A DNA stretch of 64,000 nt from Brevundimonas pondensis (GCF_017487345.1 NZ_CP062006.1:1618001-1682000); one strand, 5' to 3'. Shown: positions 52,537-62,065, counted from the first letter of the stretch. Program-made: numbers and translations. The notes: a model not told the origin generated them from the sequence alone.

Positions 52537-52580
52537 GTGACGATTTGAACCGTCGTCGGCGTCACATCCGGTCGTGGGGC

Positions 52581-53984
52581 CTAGAAGAGGACCGCCGGAT
52601 TCATGATCCGTTGCGGGTCGATGGCCTGACGGATCGCCTGCATGGTCGCGATCTCCAGCGACGACTTGTAGCGGCGGGCTTCCTCGGTTTTCAGCCGCCC
52701 CAGGCCGTGTTCCGCCGAGATGGAGCCGTTGTAGCGGGCGACGATGTCGTGGACGATTTCGGAGCCTTCCATCCAGCGGGCGATGAAGGCGGGCACGTCC
52801 TCGCCGACGCCGGGGATCACGTCATAGTGAAGGTTGCCGTCGCCGACGTGGCCGAAGACCGAGACCCGGCAACCGGGGTGGAACCTCTCGACCGCCGCCG
52901 TGGCCTCGTCGATGAAGTCGGCGATTTGGGAGACAGGGACCGAGACGTCGTGCTTCCAGCCGCCGCCCTCGGGCTTGAGACCCGCCGAGTGCTCTTCGCG
53001 CAGACGCCAGAAGGCGGCCTTCTGGGCGTCGCTCTGGGCGATGGCGGCGTCGGTGATCAGGCCCTCCTCGAAGGCGCCGGTCAGCAGCCGCTCCATGGCC
53101 GAATCAGCGCCGCCGGGCTCGCCCGAGGTCAGCTCGATCAGGACATACCAGGGCGGCGTCGATTCCAGCGGCTCGCGCGTGTCGGGAATGTTCTTGAGCA
53201 CCAGGGCCATGCCGAGGCGCTTCATCAGCTCGAAGGCTTCGACCCCGCCGCCGGTCTCGGCCTTGGCGCGGGCCAGCAGGGCGACGGCGGCGTGGTGGCT
53301 GTCCAGACCGACGATGGCCGTGGCGCGGCTGCGCATGATGGGAAACAGTTTCAACGTCGCCGCCGTGACAACGCCCAGGGTGCCCTCGGCGCCGATGAAC
53401 AGCTGCTTCAGGTCATAGCCGGTATTGTCTTTTCGCAGGCGCTTCAGCCCGTTGAACACCTGACCGTCGGGCATAACGGCCTCGATGCCCAGGACCAGGT
53501 CGCGCATCATGCCGTAGCGCAGGACGGCGGTACCGCCCGCATTGGTCGAGATGACGCCGCCGATGGTGGCCGAGCCCTCGGCCGCCAGGCTGAGGGGGAA
53601 GAAGCGGTTCTTCTCCCTGGCCAGTTGCTGGGCCTCCAGCAGGGTGACGCCGGCCTCCAGAGTCATGGCGTCGTCCAGCGGCGTCACGTCGCGCACTGTC
53701 CGCAGCTTGCGCGTGGACAAAAGGACCTCGCCGAAGGGAATCTGGCCGCCGACCAGGCCCGTGCCGCCGCCCTGGGTCACGACGGCGACGCCGTGGCGGG
53801 CGCAGATCTCGACGGCCTTGGCCACCTCCTCGGTCGTGCGCGGCTGCAGCAGGATCGGGGTTTCGCCGCTCCAGCGGCCCCGCCATTCGGTCAGCCAGGG
53901 CGCCATGTCGTCGGCGTCCGTGGTCCAGGCGCCGGGCAGGGCGGCCTTGAGGTCTTCGAGGGCGGCGGGCGTAGGGAGGGTCAT
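52581..53984 (-). CDS. FAD-linked D-2-hydroxyacid dehydrogenase (D-2-HGDH/GlcD type)
   Basis: The ATG at 53984 gives 467 residues. An N-terminal FAD_binding_4 domain shows VVTQGGGTGLVGGQIP and LSLAAEGSATIGGVISTNAGGT. The C-terminal FAD-oxidase domain shows SVFGHVGDGNLHYDV and the final EHGLGRLKTEEARRYK. Such enzymes oxidise D-lactate, D-2-hydroxyglutarate or glycolate. The last motifs resemble D-2-hydroxyglutarate dehydrogenase most, but specificity is not certain. It is divergent from the NUDIX gene. Confidence 0.9.
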   Translation of the reverse strand: MTLPTPAALEDLKAALPGAWTTDADDMAPWLTEWRGRWSGETPILLQPRTTEEVAKAVEICARHGVAVVTQGGGTGLVGGQIPFGEVLLSTRKLRTVRDVTPLDDAMTLEAGVTLLEAQQLAREKNRFFPLSLAAEGSATIGGVISTNAGGTAVLRYGMMRDLVLGIEAVMPDGQVFNGLKRLRKDNTGYDLKQLFIGAEGTLGVVTAATLKLFPIMRSRATAIVGLDSHHAAVALLARAKAETGGGVEAFELMKRLGMALVLKNIPDTREPLESTPPWYVLIELTSGEPGGADSAMERLLTGAFEEGLITDAAIAQSDAQKAAFWRLREEHSAGLKPEGGGWKHDVSVPVSQIADFIDEATAAVERFHPGCRVSVFGHVGDGNLHYDVIPGVGEDVPAFIARWMEGSEIVHDIVARYNGSISAEHGLGRLKTEEARRYKSSLEIATMQAIRQAIDPQRIMNPAVLF

Positions 53985-54061
53985 ATCCGCCTTGTGGCAA
54001 AAGGCGTGGCGTGGTGGAAGCGCAAAACCCTGCCTCCAGGCGGTCAATTCGCGGAGAAAAC

Positions 54062-54541
54062 ATGATTCCGGTCCCGGCCGTCGGCGTGGTCTGCCTGAAG
54101 GGCGACGCGGTCCTGCTGATCCGGCGCGGCACGCCGCCGCGTCGGGGCGAATGGAGCTTGCCTGGCGGACGAATCGAGCCGGGCGAGCGGCTGGCGGACG
54201 CGGCCCTGCGCGAACTGCGTGAGGAGACAGGCGTGGAGGCAAAGTTGATCGGCCTGGTCGACGTGGTCGACGGTCTGTTTCCCGAGGTAGGGCGGCACTA
54301 TGTCCTGATCGATTACGCCGCGATCTGGACCGGCGGCGAGCCGGTGGCGGGTGATGACGCCGCCGAGGCGGTCTTCTTCCCGCTTGAAGAAGCGCTGCAG
54401 CGGGTCGACTGGTCCGAAACGCGGCGCGTTATTCGTCATGCCCACGCCATGGCGACGGCCCATGGAGCGAGAAGGGGCGCTGACGGCCTTGTCATCGCCA
54501 GTGAACCGGATTCTGTGGCGCGAGGGCAGGACGACCGTTAA
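54062..54541 (+). CDS. NUDIX hydrolase
   Basis: Starting at ATG 54062, the 159-residue protein carries a full Nudix box (G-x5-E-x7-REL-x-EE-x-GV) in the [20 protein letters not shown] region. It cleaves a nucleoside diphosphate linked to another group, with magnesium bound by the glutamates. The last 25 residues after [14 protein letters not shown] look unstructured. The substrate is unknown; an ADP-ribose or damaged nucleotide is typical. The paraslipin gene begins 25 nt later. Confidence 0.88.
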   Translation: MIPVPAVGVVCLKGDAVLLIRRGTPPRRGEWSLPGGRIEPGERLADAALRELREETGVEAKLIGLVDVVDGLFPEVGRHYVLIDYAAIWTGGEPVAGDDAAEAVFFPLEEALQRVDWSETRRVIRHAHAMATAHGARRGADGLVIASEPDSVARGQDDR

Positions 54542-54566
54542 GCTGCGACCTCAACCGGAGGGGCTT

Positions 54567-55589
54567 ATGGATTTTTCGTTTATCTTCTTTGTGATGTTCG
54601 CGGCCTTCGCGATTATCTTCCTGTTCAGCGTCATCAAGATCGTGCCGCAAGGCCGTGAATTCACGGTGGAACGGTTCGGCAAGTACACCAAGACTCTGAA
54701 GCCGGGCATCAGCATCCTCACCCCGTTCGTCGAGCGCATCGGCAAACGCATGAACATGATGGAGCAGGTTCTGGATGTCCCGACCCAGGAAGTCATCACC
54801 AAGGACAACGCCATGGTGAAGGTGGACGGCATCGTCTTCATCCAGGTGATGGACGCCGCCCGCGCCGCCTATCGGGTCGATGATCTGCCCTACGCCATCG
54901 CCCAGCTCTGCATGACCAATCTGCGCACCGTGGTCGGCTCGATGGAGCTGGACGAAGTCCTGTCGCAGCGCGACGCCATCAACACCCGCCTGCTGCACGT
55001 CATCGACGCCGCGACCGAGCCGTGGGGCGTCAAGGCCAACCGGATCGAGATCAAGGATCTGACGCCGCCGACCGACATCACCAACGCCATGGCGCGTCAG
55101 ATGAAGGCCGAGCGCGAACGTCGTGCTGTCATCACCGAGGCCGACGGTGAAAAGCAGGCCGCCATCGCCCGCGCCGAGGGCGCCAAGCAGGCGGCCATCC
55201 TGGAGGCCGAGGGCCGCCGCGAAGCCGCCTTCCGCGACGCCGAGGCCCGCGAGCGTGAAGCCGAGGCCGAAGCCAAGGCGACGGCCATGGTGTCGGAAGC
55301 CATCGCGCGCGGCGACGTCAACGCCATCAACTACTTCGTGGCGCAGAAATACGTCGAAGCCTTTGCCGAGCTGGCCCGCAGCCCGCAGCAGAAAACGGTC
55401 ATCGTGCCCGCCGAGATGGGCGGCCTGGTCGGCACGATCGCCGGTCTGGGCGAACTGGTGGGCCTGGCCAAGGAGCAGCAGCAGGTCCGCAGCGAGACGC
55501 GCGCCGTTTCGCGCCCGGCGCCGGCGCCCGCCGCACCGGCTCGTCCCGCACCGCGTCGCCCCGGCGGCGCCGTCCCGACCACGGAGTAG
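54567..55589 (+). CDS. SPFH/band 7 paraslipin (QmcA-like) membrane protein
   Basis: ATG 54567 follows a GGAGGGG ribosome site. The 340-residue protein has an N-terminal membrane helix (about 4-23) and the SPFH domain ([19 protein letters not shown] ... [21 protein letters not shown]). A long Ala/Glu coiled coil (about 170-245) and a Pro/Ala-rich tail follow. These proteins assemble into large membrane-attached rings or scaffolds. The NfeD gene follows after 3 nt, the standard pair. Confidence 0.94.
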   Translation: MDFSFIFFVMFAAFAIIFLFSVIKIVPQGREFTVERFGKYTKTLKPGISILTPFVERIGKRMNMMEQVLDVPTQEVITKDNAMVKVDGIVFIQVMDAARAAYRVDDLPYAIAQLCMTNLRTVVGSMELDEVLSQRDAINTRLLHVIDAATEPWGVKANRIEIKDLTPPTDITNAMARQMKAERERRAVITEADGEKQAAIARAEGAKQAAILEAEGRREAAFRDAEAREREAEAEAKATAMVSEAIARGDVNAINYFVAQKYVEAFAELARSPQQKTVIVPAEMGGLVGTIAGLGELVGLAKEQQQVRSETRAVSRPAPAPAAPARPAPRRPGGAVPTTE

Positions 55590-55592
55590 GGC

Positions 55593-56051
55593 ATGGACTG
55601 GCTTCTGAACCTCTACGCCGCCCAGCCTTTCTGGCTGTGGCTGGCGGTGGGCGTGGTCCTGCTGGCCATTGAGGCGGCGGCTTCGACAGAGTGGCTGTTG
55701 TGGCCTGCTGTCTCAGCCGGCTTGGTGGCGCTGATCGCCGCGCTGGCGCCCAATCTGGGTCTGCCGGTCGAAATCGGCGTCTTCGCAGCCCTGACCGTGG
55801 CCTCAACGGTTCTGTCGCGTCGCCTGATCAAGCGGGTGAATCCTCACGACGAGCCTGACATCAATGACCGCGACCTGCGCCTGGTCGGCGAACGGGCGCG
55901 GGTTGTCGAAGCCTTCGTGGATGGTCGCGGTCGGGTTTTCGTCTCGGGCGCCGAATGGCCCGCAGAGATCGAGGGCGCCGGACCGCTGGCGGGTGAAAGC
56001 GTTGTGGTGGAATCGGTCGACGGTCCGCGCCTGCGCGTTCGGGCCGTCTGA
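55593..56051 (+). CDS. NfeD-family membrane protein (short form)
   Basis: The 152-residue protein has three hydrophobic segments in its N-terminal 75 residues and a C-terminal OB-fold (LVGERARVVEAFVDGRGRVFVSGAEWPAE), as in short NfeD1b proteins. It lacks the ClpP-like protease domain of long NfeD. It acts with the adjacent paraslipin in the membrane, and their joint function is still debated. It converges with rnhA, 4 nt away. Confidence 0.92.
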   Translation: MDWLLNLYAAQPFWLWLAVGVVLLAIEAAASTEWLLWPAVSAGLVALIAALAPNLGLPVEIGVFAALTVASTVLSRRLIKRVNPHDEPDINDRDLRLVGERARVVEAFVDGRGRVFVSGAEWPAEIEGAGPLAGESVVVESVDGPRLRVRAV

Positions 56052-56055
56052 GGCC

Positions 56056-56508
56056 TTAGCGGCGGCGCATTTCTTCGACACCACGATTCGCCAGGGCGTC
56101 GGCTCGTTCGTTCAGAACGTGGCCGGCGTGCCCCTTCACCCAGTGCCATTTCACCTCATGGCGGCTGCGGGCCTCATCCAGGCGGCGCCACAGGTCGTCA
56201 TTCTTGACCGGCTTCTTGTCCGCGGTCTTCCAGCCGCGCGCCTTCCAGCCCCGGATCCACTCGGTGATGCCCTGCATGACGTATTTGCTGTCGGTGTGCA
56301 GATCGACGCGGCAGGGGCGCTTGAGGGCCTCCAGAGCGGCGATGGCGGCCATCAACTCCATCCGATTGTTGGTCGTGTTGGGCTCGCCGCCCCACAGTTC
56401 CTTCTCGTGACCGCCGCCGGTCTGCAGGATGGCGCCCCAGCCGCCAGGGCCCGGATTGCCCTTGCAGGCGCCGTCGGTATGAATGATGACGTGATCAACG
56501 AGACTCAT
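56056..56508 (-). CDS. rnhA: Ribonuclease HI
   Basis: The 150-residue enzyme has all four catalytic acids: D12 in [19 protein letters not shown]51 in NNRMELMA, D73 in LHTDSKYV and D137 in NERADALA. The basic handle region is [20 protein letters not shown]. It removes RNA from RNA-DNA hybrids such as R-loops and primers. The gene is divergent from tatA and convergent with the NfeD gene. Confidence 0.98.
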   Translation of the reverse strand: MSLVDHVIIHTDGACKGNPGPGGWGAILQTGGGHEKELWGGEPNTTNNRMELMAAIAALEALKRPCRVDLHTDSKYVMQGITEWIRGWKARGWKTADKKPVKNDDLWRRLDEARSRHEVKWHWVKGHAGHVLNERADALANRGVEEMRRR

Positions 56509-56618
56509 GACCGGGTCCCTACAGCGTCCCTTGGCGCGCCGCCATCAGTCAGCCTATATGACGCACAACAATCAGTCGGACAGGACCGCGTTCGTGGTCC
56601 TCTTGAGGAGGTAACGCC

Positions 56619-56837
56619 ATGGGCTCCATGAGCATCTGGCACTGGGCCATCGTCATCGTCGTCGTCGCCCTTCTGTTTGGCGGTCGCGGCAAGCTGTCCG
56701 GCATCATGGGCGACGCCGCAAAGGGCATCCGCGCCTTCAAGGACGGCCTGAAGGACGACACGGATTCCAAGGGTCCGAAAGATGGCGTCAGCTCGCTGCC
56801 GCGCACCGAAGCCGAAAAAGAAGAACTGAACCGCTAA
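56619..56837 (+). CDS. tatA: Sec-independent translocase component TatA
   Basis: The 72-residue protein has a short N-terminus (MGSMSIWHW), one hydrophobic helix (about 8-20), then the [25 protein letters not shown] amphipathic helix and an acidic tail, as in TatA. A GAGGAGGT ribosome site stands 6 nt before the ATG. TatA forms the pore-like oligomers that move folded twin-arginine proteins. It heads tatA-tatB-tatC. Confidence 0.97.
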   Translation: MGSMSIWHWAIVIVVVALLFGGRGKLSGIMGDAAKGIRAFKDGLKDDTDSKGPKDGVSSLPRTEAEKEELNR

Positions 56838-56862
56838 GCCTTTCGCGGAAAGACGCTGAATC

Positions 56863-57387
56863 ATGGGTGGTCTTGGCCCCGGAATCGGCGGGTTCGAAAT
56901 CCTTGTCATCGGTCTGGTGGCCCTGCTTGTCGTAGGGCCCAAGGATTTGCCGATGCTGATGCGCAAGGTCGGTCAGTTCGTCGCCAAGGCGCGCGGCATG
57001 GCCAACGAATTCCGCGCGAGCTTCGACGAAATGGCTCGTCAGTCCGAGCTGGACGATCTTCGCAAGGAGGTCGAGGCGCTGCGAACAGGGCAGGGGATGC
57101 ACCCGCTCGGCGCCGACGCCGAGGCGGCCTTCAAGGACATCCGCAAGGATCTCGAGGCCCCGCTGGACACCCCGGCCTTGGCCGCTCCGGTCGTGGTTGA
57201 GGCTGCGCCTGTCGCCACTGGCGTGGACGAATGGCCGGATACGCCTTTGGCCGCTGAACCCGTCGTGACGGCCAAGCCGAAACCCAAAGCCAAGACCAAG
57301 GCCAAGACCGTCGCATCAACCAGCAGCTCCATCAAACCCGCGGCCTCGAAGCCAGCGGTCAAGCGCGCCAAGAAGGTCGAGCTATGA
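56863..57387 (+). CDS. tatB: Sec-independent translocase component TatB
   Basis: The 174-residue protein starts with the TatB-type N-terminal helix (GFEILVIGLVALLVVGPKDLPMLMRKVG), including the glutamate and the GPKDLP hinge. An amphipathic helix and a long Ala/Lys/Pro-rich cytoplasmic tail follow. TatB and TatC form the receptor for twin-arginine signal peptides. It is 25 nt after tatA and overlaps tatC by 4 nt. Confidence 0.96.
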   Translation: MGGLGPGIGGFEILVIGLVALLVVGPKDLPMLMRKVGQFVAKARGMANEFRASFDEMARQSELDDLRKEVEALRTGQGMHPLGADAEAAFKDIRKDLEAPLDTPALAAPVVVEAAPVATGVDEWPDTPLAAEPVVTAKPKPKAKTKAKTVASTSSSIKPAASKPAVKRAKKVEL

Positions 57388-58271
57388 CGTCGTTCGACCG
57401 GGACGAGGCCGAGATCGAGGCCTCGCGCGCGCCCCTGATGGATCACCTGATCGAGCTGCGCGGGCGGCTGCTGATCTGCGTCGTGGCCTTCATGGTCGCC
57501 TTCATCGGCTGCTTCGCCTTTTCCGAAAAACTCTACCTTTTCCTGGTCCAGCCCTATGTGGTGTCCGCCGCCTTCCATCAGACGGTGGGGGCGCACGGCC
57601 ATGTCTCGCCGTTTGACCTGATCCTGGGCACGGCGCGGCTAATCCCCGTGCCGGACGTGGACCACCAAAGCGTCAAGCTGATCTACACCGCGCCGCTGGA
57701 AATCCTGTTCACCAAGATGAAGCTGGCCGGCCTCGGCGCAGTCATCGTGGCCTTCCCCGTCCTGGCCTGGCAGTTGTATCGCTTTGTCGCGCCGGGCCTG
57801 TACCGCAATGAGAAGGGCGCCTTCCTGCCCTTCCTGATCGCGGCTCCGGTACTGTTCCTGCTAGGCGCGGCTCTGGTCTATTTCGTCATGCTGCCCTTCG
57901 TCATGTGGTTCTCGCTGAGCCAGCAGATCATTGGCGAGGGCGTGGCGGCCGAATTGCTGCCCAAAGTCTCGGACTATCTGAATCTGGTGACGGCGCTGAT
58001 TCTCGCCTTCGGCCTGTGCTTCCAGTTGCCGGTCGTCATGACCCTGCTGGGTTTGGCGGGCCTGATCAGTTCCAAGGTCATGGCCAAGGGGCGCCGCTAC
58101 GCCATCGTCGCCGTGGTCGTCGTCGCGGCCGTTGTCACACCGCCGGATCCCATCAGCCAGTTGATGCTCGCGGTGCCCATGGTGCTGCTCTACGAAGTCT
58201 CGATCTGGTGCGTCCGCATCATCGAACTGCGCCGCAAGAAGGCTGATAGCCTCGAAGACGTGACAGCCTAA
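57384..58271 (+). CDS. tatC: Sec-independent translocase component TatC
   Basis: The 295-residue protein has six membrane helices, the N-terminal cytoplasmic APLMDHLIELRGRLL segment that contacts signal peptides, the AFPVLAWQLYRFVAPGLYRNEK loop and the VVAAVVTPPDPISQ motif. It is the core receptor of the Tat translocase. The oligopeptidase B of this window is a possible client. The ATG overlaps tatB by 4 nt. In many alphaproteobacteria serS follows tatC; here tRNA-Ser lies downstream in the opposite direction. Confidence 0.98.
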   Translation: MTSFDRDEAEIEASRAPLMDHLIELRGRLLICVVAFMVAFIGCFAFSEKLYLFLVQPYVVSAAFHQTVGAHGHVSPFDLILGTARLIPVPDVDHQSVKLIYTAPLEILFTKMKLAGLGAVIVAFPVLAWQLYRFVAPGLYRNEKGAFLPFLIAAPVLFLLGAALVYFVMLPFVMWFSLSQQIIGEGVAAELLPKVSDYLNLVTALILAFGLCFQLPVVMTLLGLAGLISSKVMAKGRRYAIVAVVVVAAVVTPPDPISQLMLAVPMVLLYEVSIWCVRIIELRRKKADSLEDVTA

Positions 58272-58277
58272 CTCGCG

Positions 58278-58297
58278 GCATCACGCCGGGTGATTGC
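58278..58297 (+). terminator. Weak hairpin after tatC
   Basis: GCATCAC (58278-58284) pairs with GTGAT-T-GC (58290-58297) around GCCGG, with one bulged T, seven bases after the tatC stop. It is a weak, U-tract-free terminator candidate. Confidence 0.3.
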
Positions 58298-58365
58298 TCC
58301 AGACGAACACTTTCGGAGGGGGCGTGCAGGCAGCCGCTTCGCTGGTGATACCTGATTTCCCGAGA

Positions 58366-58455
58366 TGGCGGACAGGGTGGGATTCGAACCCACGGTAGGC
58401 TTCCACCTACGGCGGTTTTCAAGACCGCTGCCTTAAACCACTCGGCCACCTGTCC
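58366..58455 (-). tRNA. tRNA-Ser (anticodon TGA)
   Basis: On the minus strand, GGACAGG and CCTGTCC form the acceptor stem and the anticodon loop CTTGAAA carries TGA. A long variable arm (GTAGGTGGAAGCCTAC) marks a class II serine tRNA. The T-loop is GGTTCGAATCC. Discriminator G and an encoded CCA (58368-58366) complete 90 nt. Confidence 0.97.
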
Positions 58456-58484
58456 AGCGCGAGTCGAGACAGCGCGCGGAGGCG

Positions 58485-58513
58485 TGCATAGCGGCAAGTT
58501 GGCCGACGCCCAA
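58485..58513 (-). promoter_or_regulatory. Candidate promoter of tRNA-Ser
   Basis: On the minus strand, TTGGGCG (58513-58507), a 14-nt spacer and GCTATGCA (58492-58485) fit the Caulobacter-type promoter loosely. It lies about 30 nt before the mature tRNA. Confidence 0.45.
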
Positions 58514-58542
58514 GCATAAAGCGCAAGCAGAAGTACGAAGGC

Positions 58543-59472
58543 CTACGCCCTGACGTCCCCTGATGGTCGCGTCACCAGCCAGATGCCGATGCAGACCAGG
58601 ACCAGGGCGGCCAGATAGCTCCAGCGCAGCAGGGATTCGCCCAGGAAGACTGCCGACAATGCGACGCCGAAGACCGGGATCAGGAAATTGAAAGCTGCGA
58701 TCAGCCCGACGGGGTTGTGCTTCAGCAGCAAGCTCCACACTGCGAAAGCCACCGAAGACAGCAGGGCCATATAGAGCAGAAGGCCCCCGGATCGAAGGTC
58801 CAGCGCCTCCAGATGTCCACCGCCGCCCATGCCCGTCCCTGTCAGGATGACGCCACCGATAAGGAGCTGCCATCCAGTCATGACCATGGGATCCATGTCG
58901 GCTGACAGGCGCTTGCCGTAGATCGAGGCCGCAGCCAGAACGAAAGCGGCGATAACGACGAAGCCTTCGCCCGTTAGGCTGAAGTCGAAGCCCATGCCCC
59001 CGCCGCCCAGGTTCACCACAACCACGCCCAGAAAGCCGACCAGACAGCCTAGAGCCTTGCGACCGTTGAGGCGGTCGTTGGCGTAGATGAAGTGCGCCAG
59101 AACCACGCTGAAGAACACGCCGGTGGCGTTCATGATCGACGACTTCACGCCGCTGGCGTGGGCCAAGCCGATATAGAAGAAGACATACTGAATCGTGGTC
59201 TGGGTCAGGCCCAGCAGGGCGACCTGGCCCATCTGCCGGCCGCTGAACGTCAGCACCGGTTTCTTCATCGCAGCGGCGACGATCAGCAGGATCAGCCCCG
59301 CCAGGGCGAACCGCCACCCGGCGAACAGCATCTGGCTGGCGATGTCGCCCGATCCGATGTGCAGCAGCGCGTAGCCGTTCTTGATGGCCGGATAGGCGCT
59401 ACCCCACAGAAGGCAGCACAGGGTCGCCAGAGCGAAAACGCCCGAACGGCTTTGATACAGGGAGGGTTTCAA
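58543..59472 (-). CDS. EamA/DMT-family transporter
   Basis: The 309-residue protein has ten hydrophobic segments in two EamA repeats (about 14-150 and 165-300). It has the typical CLLWGSAYPAIKNGY start and a GRKALGCLVGFLGVVVV segment at the repeat boundary. Such proteins export or import amino acids or other small metabolites; the substrate is unknown. It stands alone between tRNA-Ser and the divergent RlpA gene. Confidence 0.9.
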   Translation of the reverse strand: MKPSLYQSRSGVFALATLCCLLWGSAYPAIKNGYALLHIGSGDIASQMLFAGWRFALAGLILLIVAAAMKKPVLTFSGRQMGQVALLGLTQTTIQYVFFYIGLAHASGVKSSIMNATGVFFSVVLAHFIYANDRLNGRKALGCLVGFLGVVVVNLGGGGMGFDFSLTGEGFVVIAAFVLAAASIYGKRLSADMDPMVMTGWQLLIGGVILTGTGMGGGGHLEALDLRSGGLLLYMALLSSVAFAVWSLLLKHNPVGLIAAFNFLIPVFGVALSAVFLGESLLRWSYLAALVLVCIGIWLVTRPSGDVRA

Positions 59473-59611
59473 GACGCTCGCTTCAAGAACTGGCGCTGGC
59501 GCAAAGGCGTCGCCGCGATGCAGGGACGCATAGCTTCAAACACCTCGTTAACCAAACCGGAAACCTCATCGGCCATGATCACTTCAAGTGAACTGGAGTG
59601 CCTAGGTCATA

Positions 59612-60424
59612 ATGTCGAGATTGCTCAGGGGCCTTTTAGTCGCCACCGCCTTTTCCACCCTGGCGGCCTGCGCCAGCCTTGGGGGAGGGCGGGACGCCCC
59701 GCTGCGCGCACCGGTTGTGACTGACCCTGCGCCTATCGTTTCCGGCACCATGCGACCTTATCAGATACGCGGACGCTGGTACCGGCCGGCCGAGCAGCCG
59801 CATTATGACGAGGTCGGCATGGCTTCCTGGTACGGCGCCCAACACAACGGCCGTCCAACCTCGACCGGCGAACGGTTCGACATGAATGCCCTGACAGCGG
59901 CGCACAAGACCTTGCCCTTGCCGAGTCTGGTCGAGGTTACCAACCGCGCCAACGGTCGGCGCGTCATTCTGCGCGTCAACGACCGGGGGCCCTTCGTCGA
60001 CAGCCGGATCATCGATCTGTCACGGGCAGCCGCCGAGGAACTGGGGCTGTTGCAGCAGGGAGTGGGCGAGGTCAGGGTTCGATACGTCGGCCGTGCGCCG
60101 AGAACCGGAGGCGGGACGGCGCTACGACGCGCGGAAGCGGTCCCGCCTGTGGCGCCGAGCCCCTATACCCAGCCCCCGACGCCTGTCGTCTCGAGGACCG
60201 AGGCTTACTGGATTCAGGCTGGCGCCTTCTCCGATCGTCGTTCCGCCCAGCGAATCGCTGATCGCCTGGGTGACCGGGCCTCGGTTCAGGATATTCGCAA
60301 CGATGGCCGCGCCCTGTTTCGGGTCGTGGTCGGCCCCTGGCCTGACGCCAACGCCGCTGAACAGGCCCGCCAGGCCGTCATCGCACGCGGGTTTGGCGAC
60401 GCCCTGTTGATATCAGGCGGTTAA
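59612..60424 (+). CDS. rlpA: RlpA-family lipoprotein with SPOR domain
   Basis: The 270-residue protein has a lipoprotein signal with lipobox LAAC near residue 19 and an RlpA double-psi beta-barrel (VGMASWYGAQHNGRPTSTGERFDMNA ... RVNDRGPFVDSRIIDLS). A C-terminal SPOR domain (about 195-268) follows. RlpA homologues are septal lytic transglycosylases acting on stem-less glycan strands bound by SPOR. It is 37 nt upstream of tmk. Confidence 0.93.
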   Translation: MSRLLRGLLVATAFSTLAACASLGGGRDAPLRAPVVTDPAPIVSGTMRPYQIRGRWYRPAEQPHYDEVGMASWYGAQHNGRPTSTGERFDMNALTAAHKTLPLPSLVEVTNRANGRRVILRVNDRGPFVDSRIIDLSRAAAEELGLLQQGVGEVRVRYVGRAPRTGGGTALRRAEAVPPVAPSPYTQPPTPVVSRTEAYWIQAGAFSDRRSAQRIADRLGDRASVQDIRNDGRALFRVVVGPWPDANAAEQARQAVIARGFGDALLISGG

Positions 60425-60461
60425 GGCTTGCCTGACGCGCCGGGCTCGCCATTGTGCGCGG

Positions 60462-61088
60462 GTGCAGCGCGGTAAGTTCATCACATTCGAAGGCGGCGAG
60501 GGGGCCGGCAAGACCACGCAGGCTCGCCTGTTGGTCGAGCATCTACGCTCGCTCGGGATCGATGCCGTCCAGACGCGCGAACCGGGCGGTTCACCCGGAG
60601 CCGAAGTCATTCGCAACATCGTCGTGGCCGGAGACGCCGAGCGTTGGTCCCCGCGCACCGAGACCTTGTTGATGTACGCCGCACGTTCGGACCATCTGGA
60701 ACGCACCATTCGACCGGCGCTGGAAGCTGGAAAATGGGTCGTCTGCGATCGCTTCGCCGACTCAAGCCGCGTTTATCAGGGAGCGGGCGGCGGCGCTCCG
60801 GAAAGTCTGATCGAGGCGCTGGATCACGCCATCGTGGCCGAGGATCAGCCGGACCTGACCCTGGTGTTCGACCTGCCGGTCGAGGTTGGGCTGGAACGCG
60901 CCTTTGGTCGCGGCCTGTTCGAGACCCGCTTCGAATCCAAGGGACTGGTCTTCCATCAGAAGCTCCGCGAGGGTTTCCTTGATGTGGCGCGCCGTCATCC
61001 AGAACGCTGCATCGTGATTGACGCCACAGGCGAGTTGACGGCCGTTACCGAACGGCTGTGGAACGCTGTCGCAGAGCGGCTGCTGTGA
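60462..61088 (+). CDS. tmk: Thymidylate kinase
   Basis: The 208-residue protein starts with GTG. It has the P-loop FEGGEGAGKTTQARLL, the dTMP-binding REPGG, DRFADSSRVYQG and a lid region near residue 150. It phosphorylates dTMP to dTDP, an essential step in DNA precursor synthesis. Its stop overlaps holB by 4 nt (GTGA), the usual tmk-holB arrangement. Confidence 0.98.
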   Translation: MQRGKFITFEGGEGAGKTTQARLLVEHLRSLGIDAVQTREPGGSPGAEVIRNIVVAGDAERWSPRTETLLMYAARSDHLERTIRPALEAGKWVVCDRFADSSRVYQGAGGGAPESLIEALDHAIVAEDQPDLTLVFDLPVEVGLERAFGRGLFETRFESKGLVFHQKLREGFLDVARRHPERCIVIDATGELTAVTERLWNAVAERLL

Positions 61089-62065
61089 GTGAACACCCCC
61101 GCGACCGGTTCGACCTGGTCCCGGACGTCGCTGCCGAGGAAGCCTTTCTGGATGCGCTGAACCGGGGGCGTTTGCACCACGCCTGGCTGTTGTGCGGGGT
61201 CGAGGGCGGCGGCAAGGCCACCTTCGCCTATCGGGCCGCTCGTCGTCTTCTGGGGGCCGCGCCTGACCCGTCGCGCGGGCCGCTGGGCGCCGCGCCCTAT
61301 GATCCCGTCAGTCAACTGGTGTCCGCCCAGTCCCACCCCGATCTCTTGGTGATGGAGCGACTGGTCGAGGGCGGCAAGCAGAAGAAGACCATCTCGGTCG
61401 ATCAGGCGCGCGACCTGCCGGGTTTCTTCGCCAAGAGCCCGTCACAGGCCGACTATCGCGTGGCGATCATCGACGCCGCCGACGACCTGAACGTCAATGC
61501 CGCCAATGCATTGTTGAAAATTCTTGAGGAACCGCCTGAGCGCGGCGTCCTGCTGCTGGTGACCCATGCGCCGGGTCGGTTGCTGGCCACGATCCGCTCG
61601 CGGTGTCGTCGTCTCAGCTTCCCGATCTGGACACCGGATCAGTTGGAAAGCCTGGTGCGCAATCGCACAGGCGCGGACCCTGATGACGCGCGTCTGGCCG
61701 CCGACATGGCCGGCGGATCGCCGGGCGCGGCCCTGGCTCTGGCGTCCGGCGCCATGCAGGAAGTCGACGCCCTGGCGCGCAACTGGGTGTTCGGCGACGC
61801 CGTGGATCGCGCCGAGCAGTTGGCGGTCGCGGACGGTTTTCGCGGCGCCGAGGGTCAGGTCCGGTTCGAGGCCCTGATGGACCGGCTGATCGCGGCGGTG
61901 AAGGCCCGGGCGCTGGAGGCGCCGGCGGGGCAGGGCGCGCGCTGGGCCGAGCTGTGGACCCGTCTGGCCGAATTGCCTGACCGCACGGCGTCTATCAATC
62001 TGGACCGCGCCGACGTTCTGGCCGGCGCCCTGGCCGACATCGCCCGTACCAAGGCCCTGAGATGA
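61085..62065 (+). CDS. holB: DNA polymerase III, delta prime subunit
   Basis: GTG 61085 overlaps the tmk stop by 4 nt and gives 326 residues. The AAA+ clamp-loader fold is seen in LHHAWLLCGVEGGGKATFAY (a degenerate P-loop, as expected for delta prime), NAANALLKILEEPP and TIRSRCRRLSF, the SRC-like motif. It is the stator of the clamp loader. tatD overlaps its stop by 4 nt, and metG, commonly found between the two, is absent. Confidence 0.95.
   Translation: MSEHPRDRFDLVPDVAAEEAFLDALNRGRLHHAWLLCGVEGGGKATFAYRAARRLLGAAPDPSRGPLGAAPYDPVSQLVSAQSHPDLLVMERLVEGGKQKKTISVDQARDLPGFFAKSPSQADYRVAIIDAADDLNVNAANALLKILEEPPERGVLLLVTHAPGRLLATIRSRCRRLSFPIWTPDQLESLVRNRTGADPDDARLAADMAGGSPGAALALASGAMQEVDALARNWVFGDAVDRAEQLAVADGFRGAEGQVRFEALMDRLIAAVKARALEAPAGQGARWAELWTRLAELPDRTASINLDRADVLAGALADIARTKALR

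Noticed and set aside
59550..59600. CtrA binding site upstream of rlpA
   Set aside because: A TTAACCA half-site is present, but the second half at the right spacing (TTAA-N7-TTAA) is missing.
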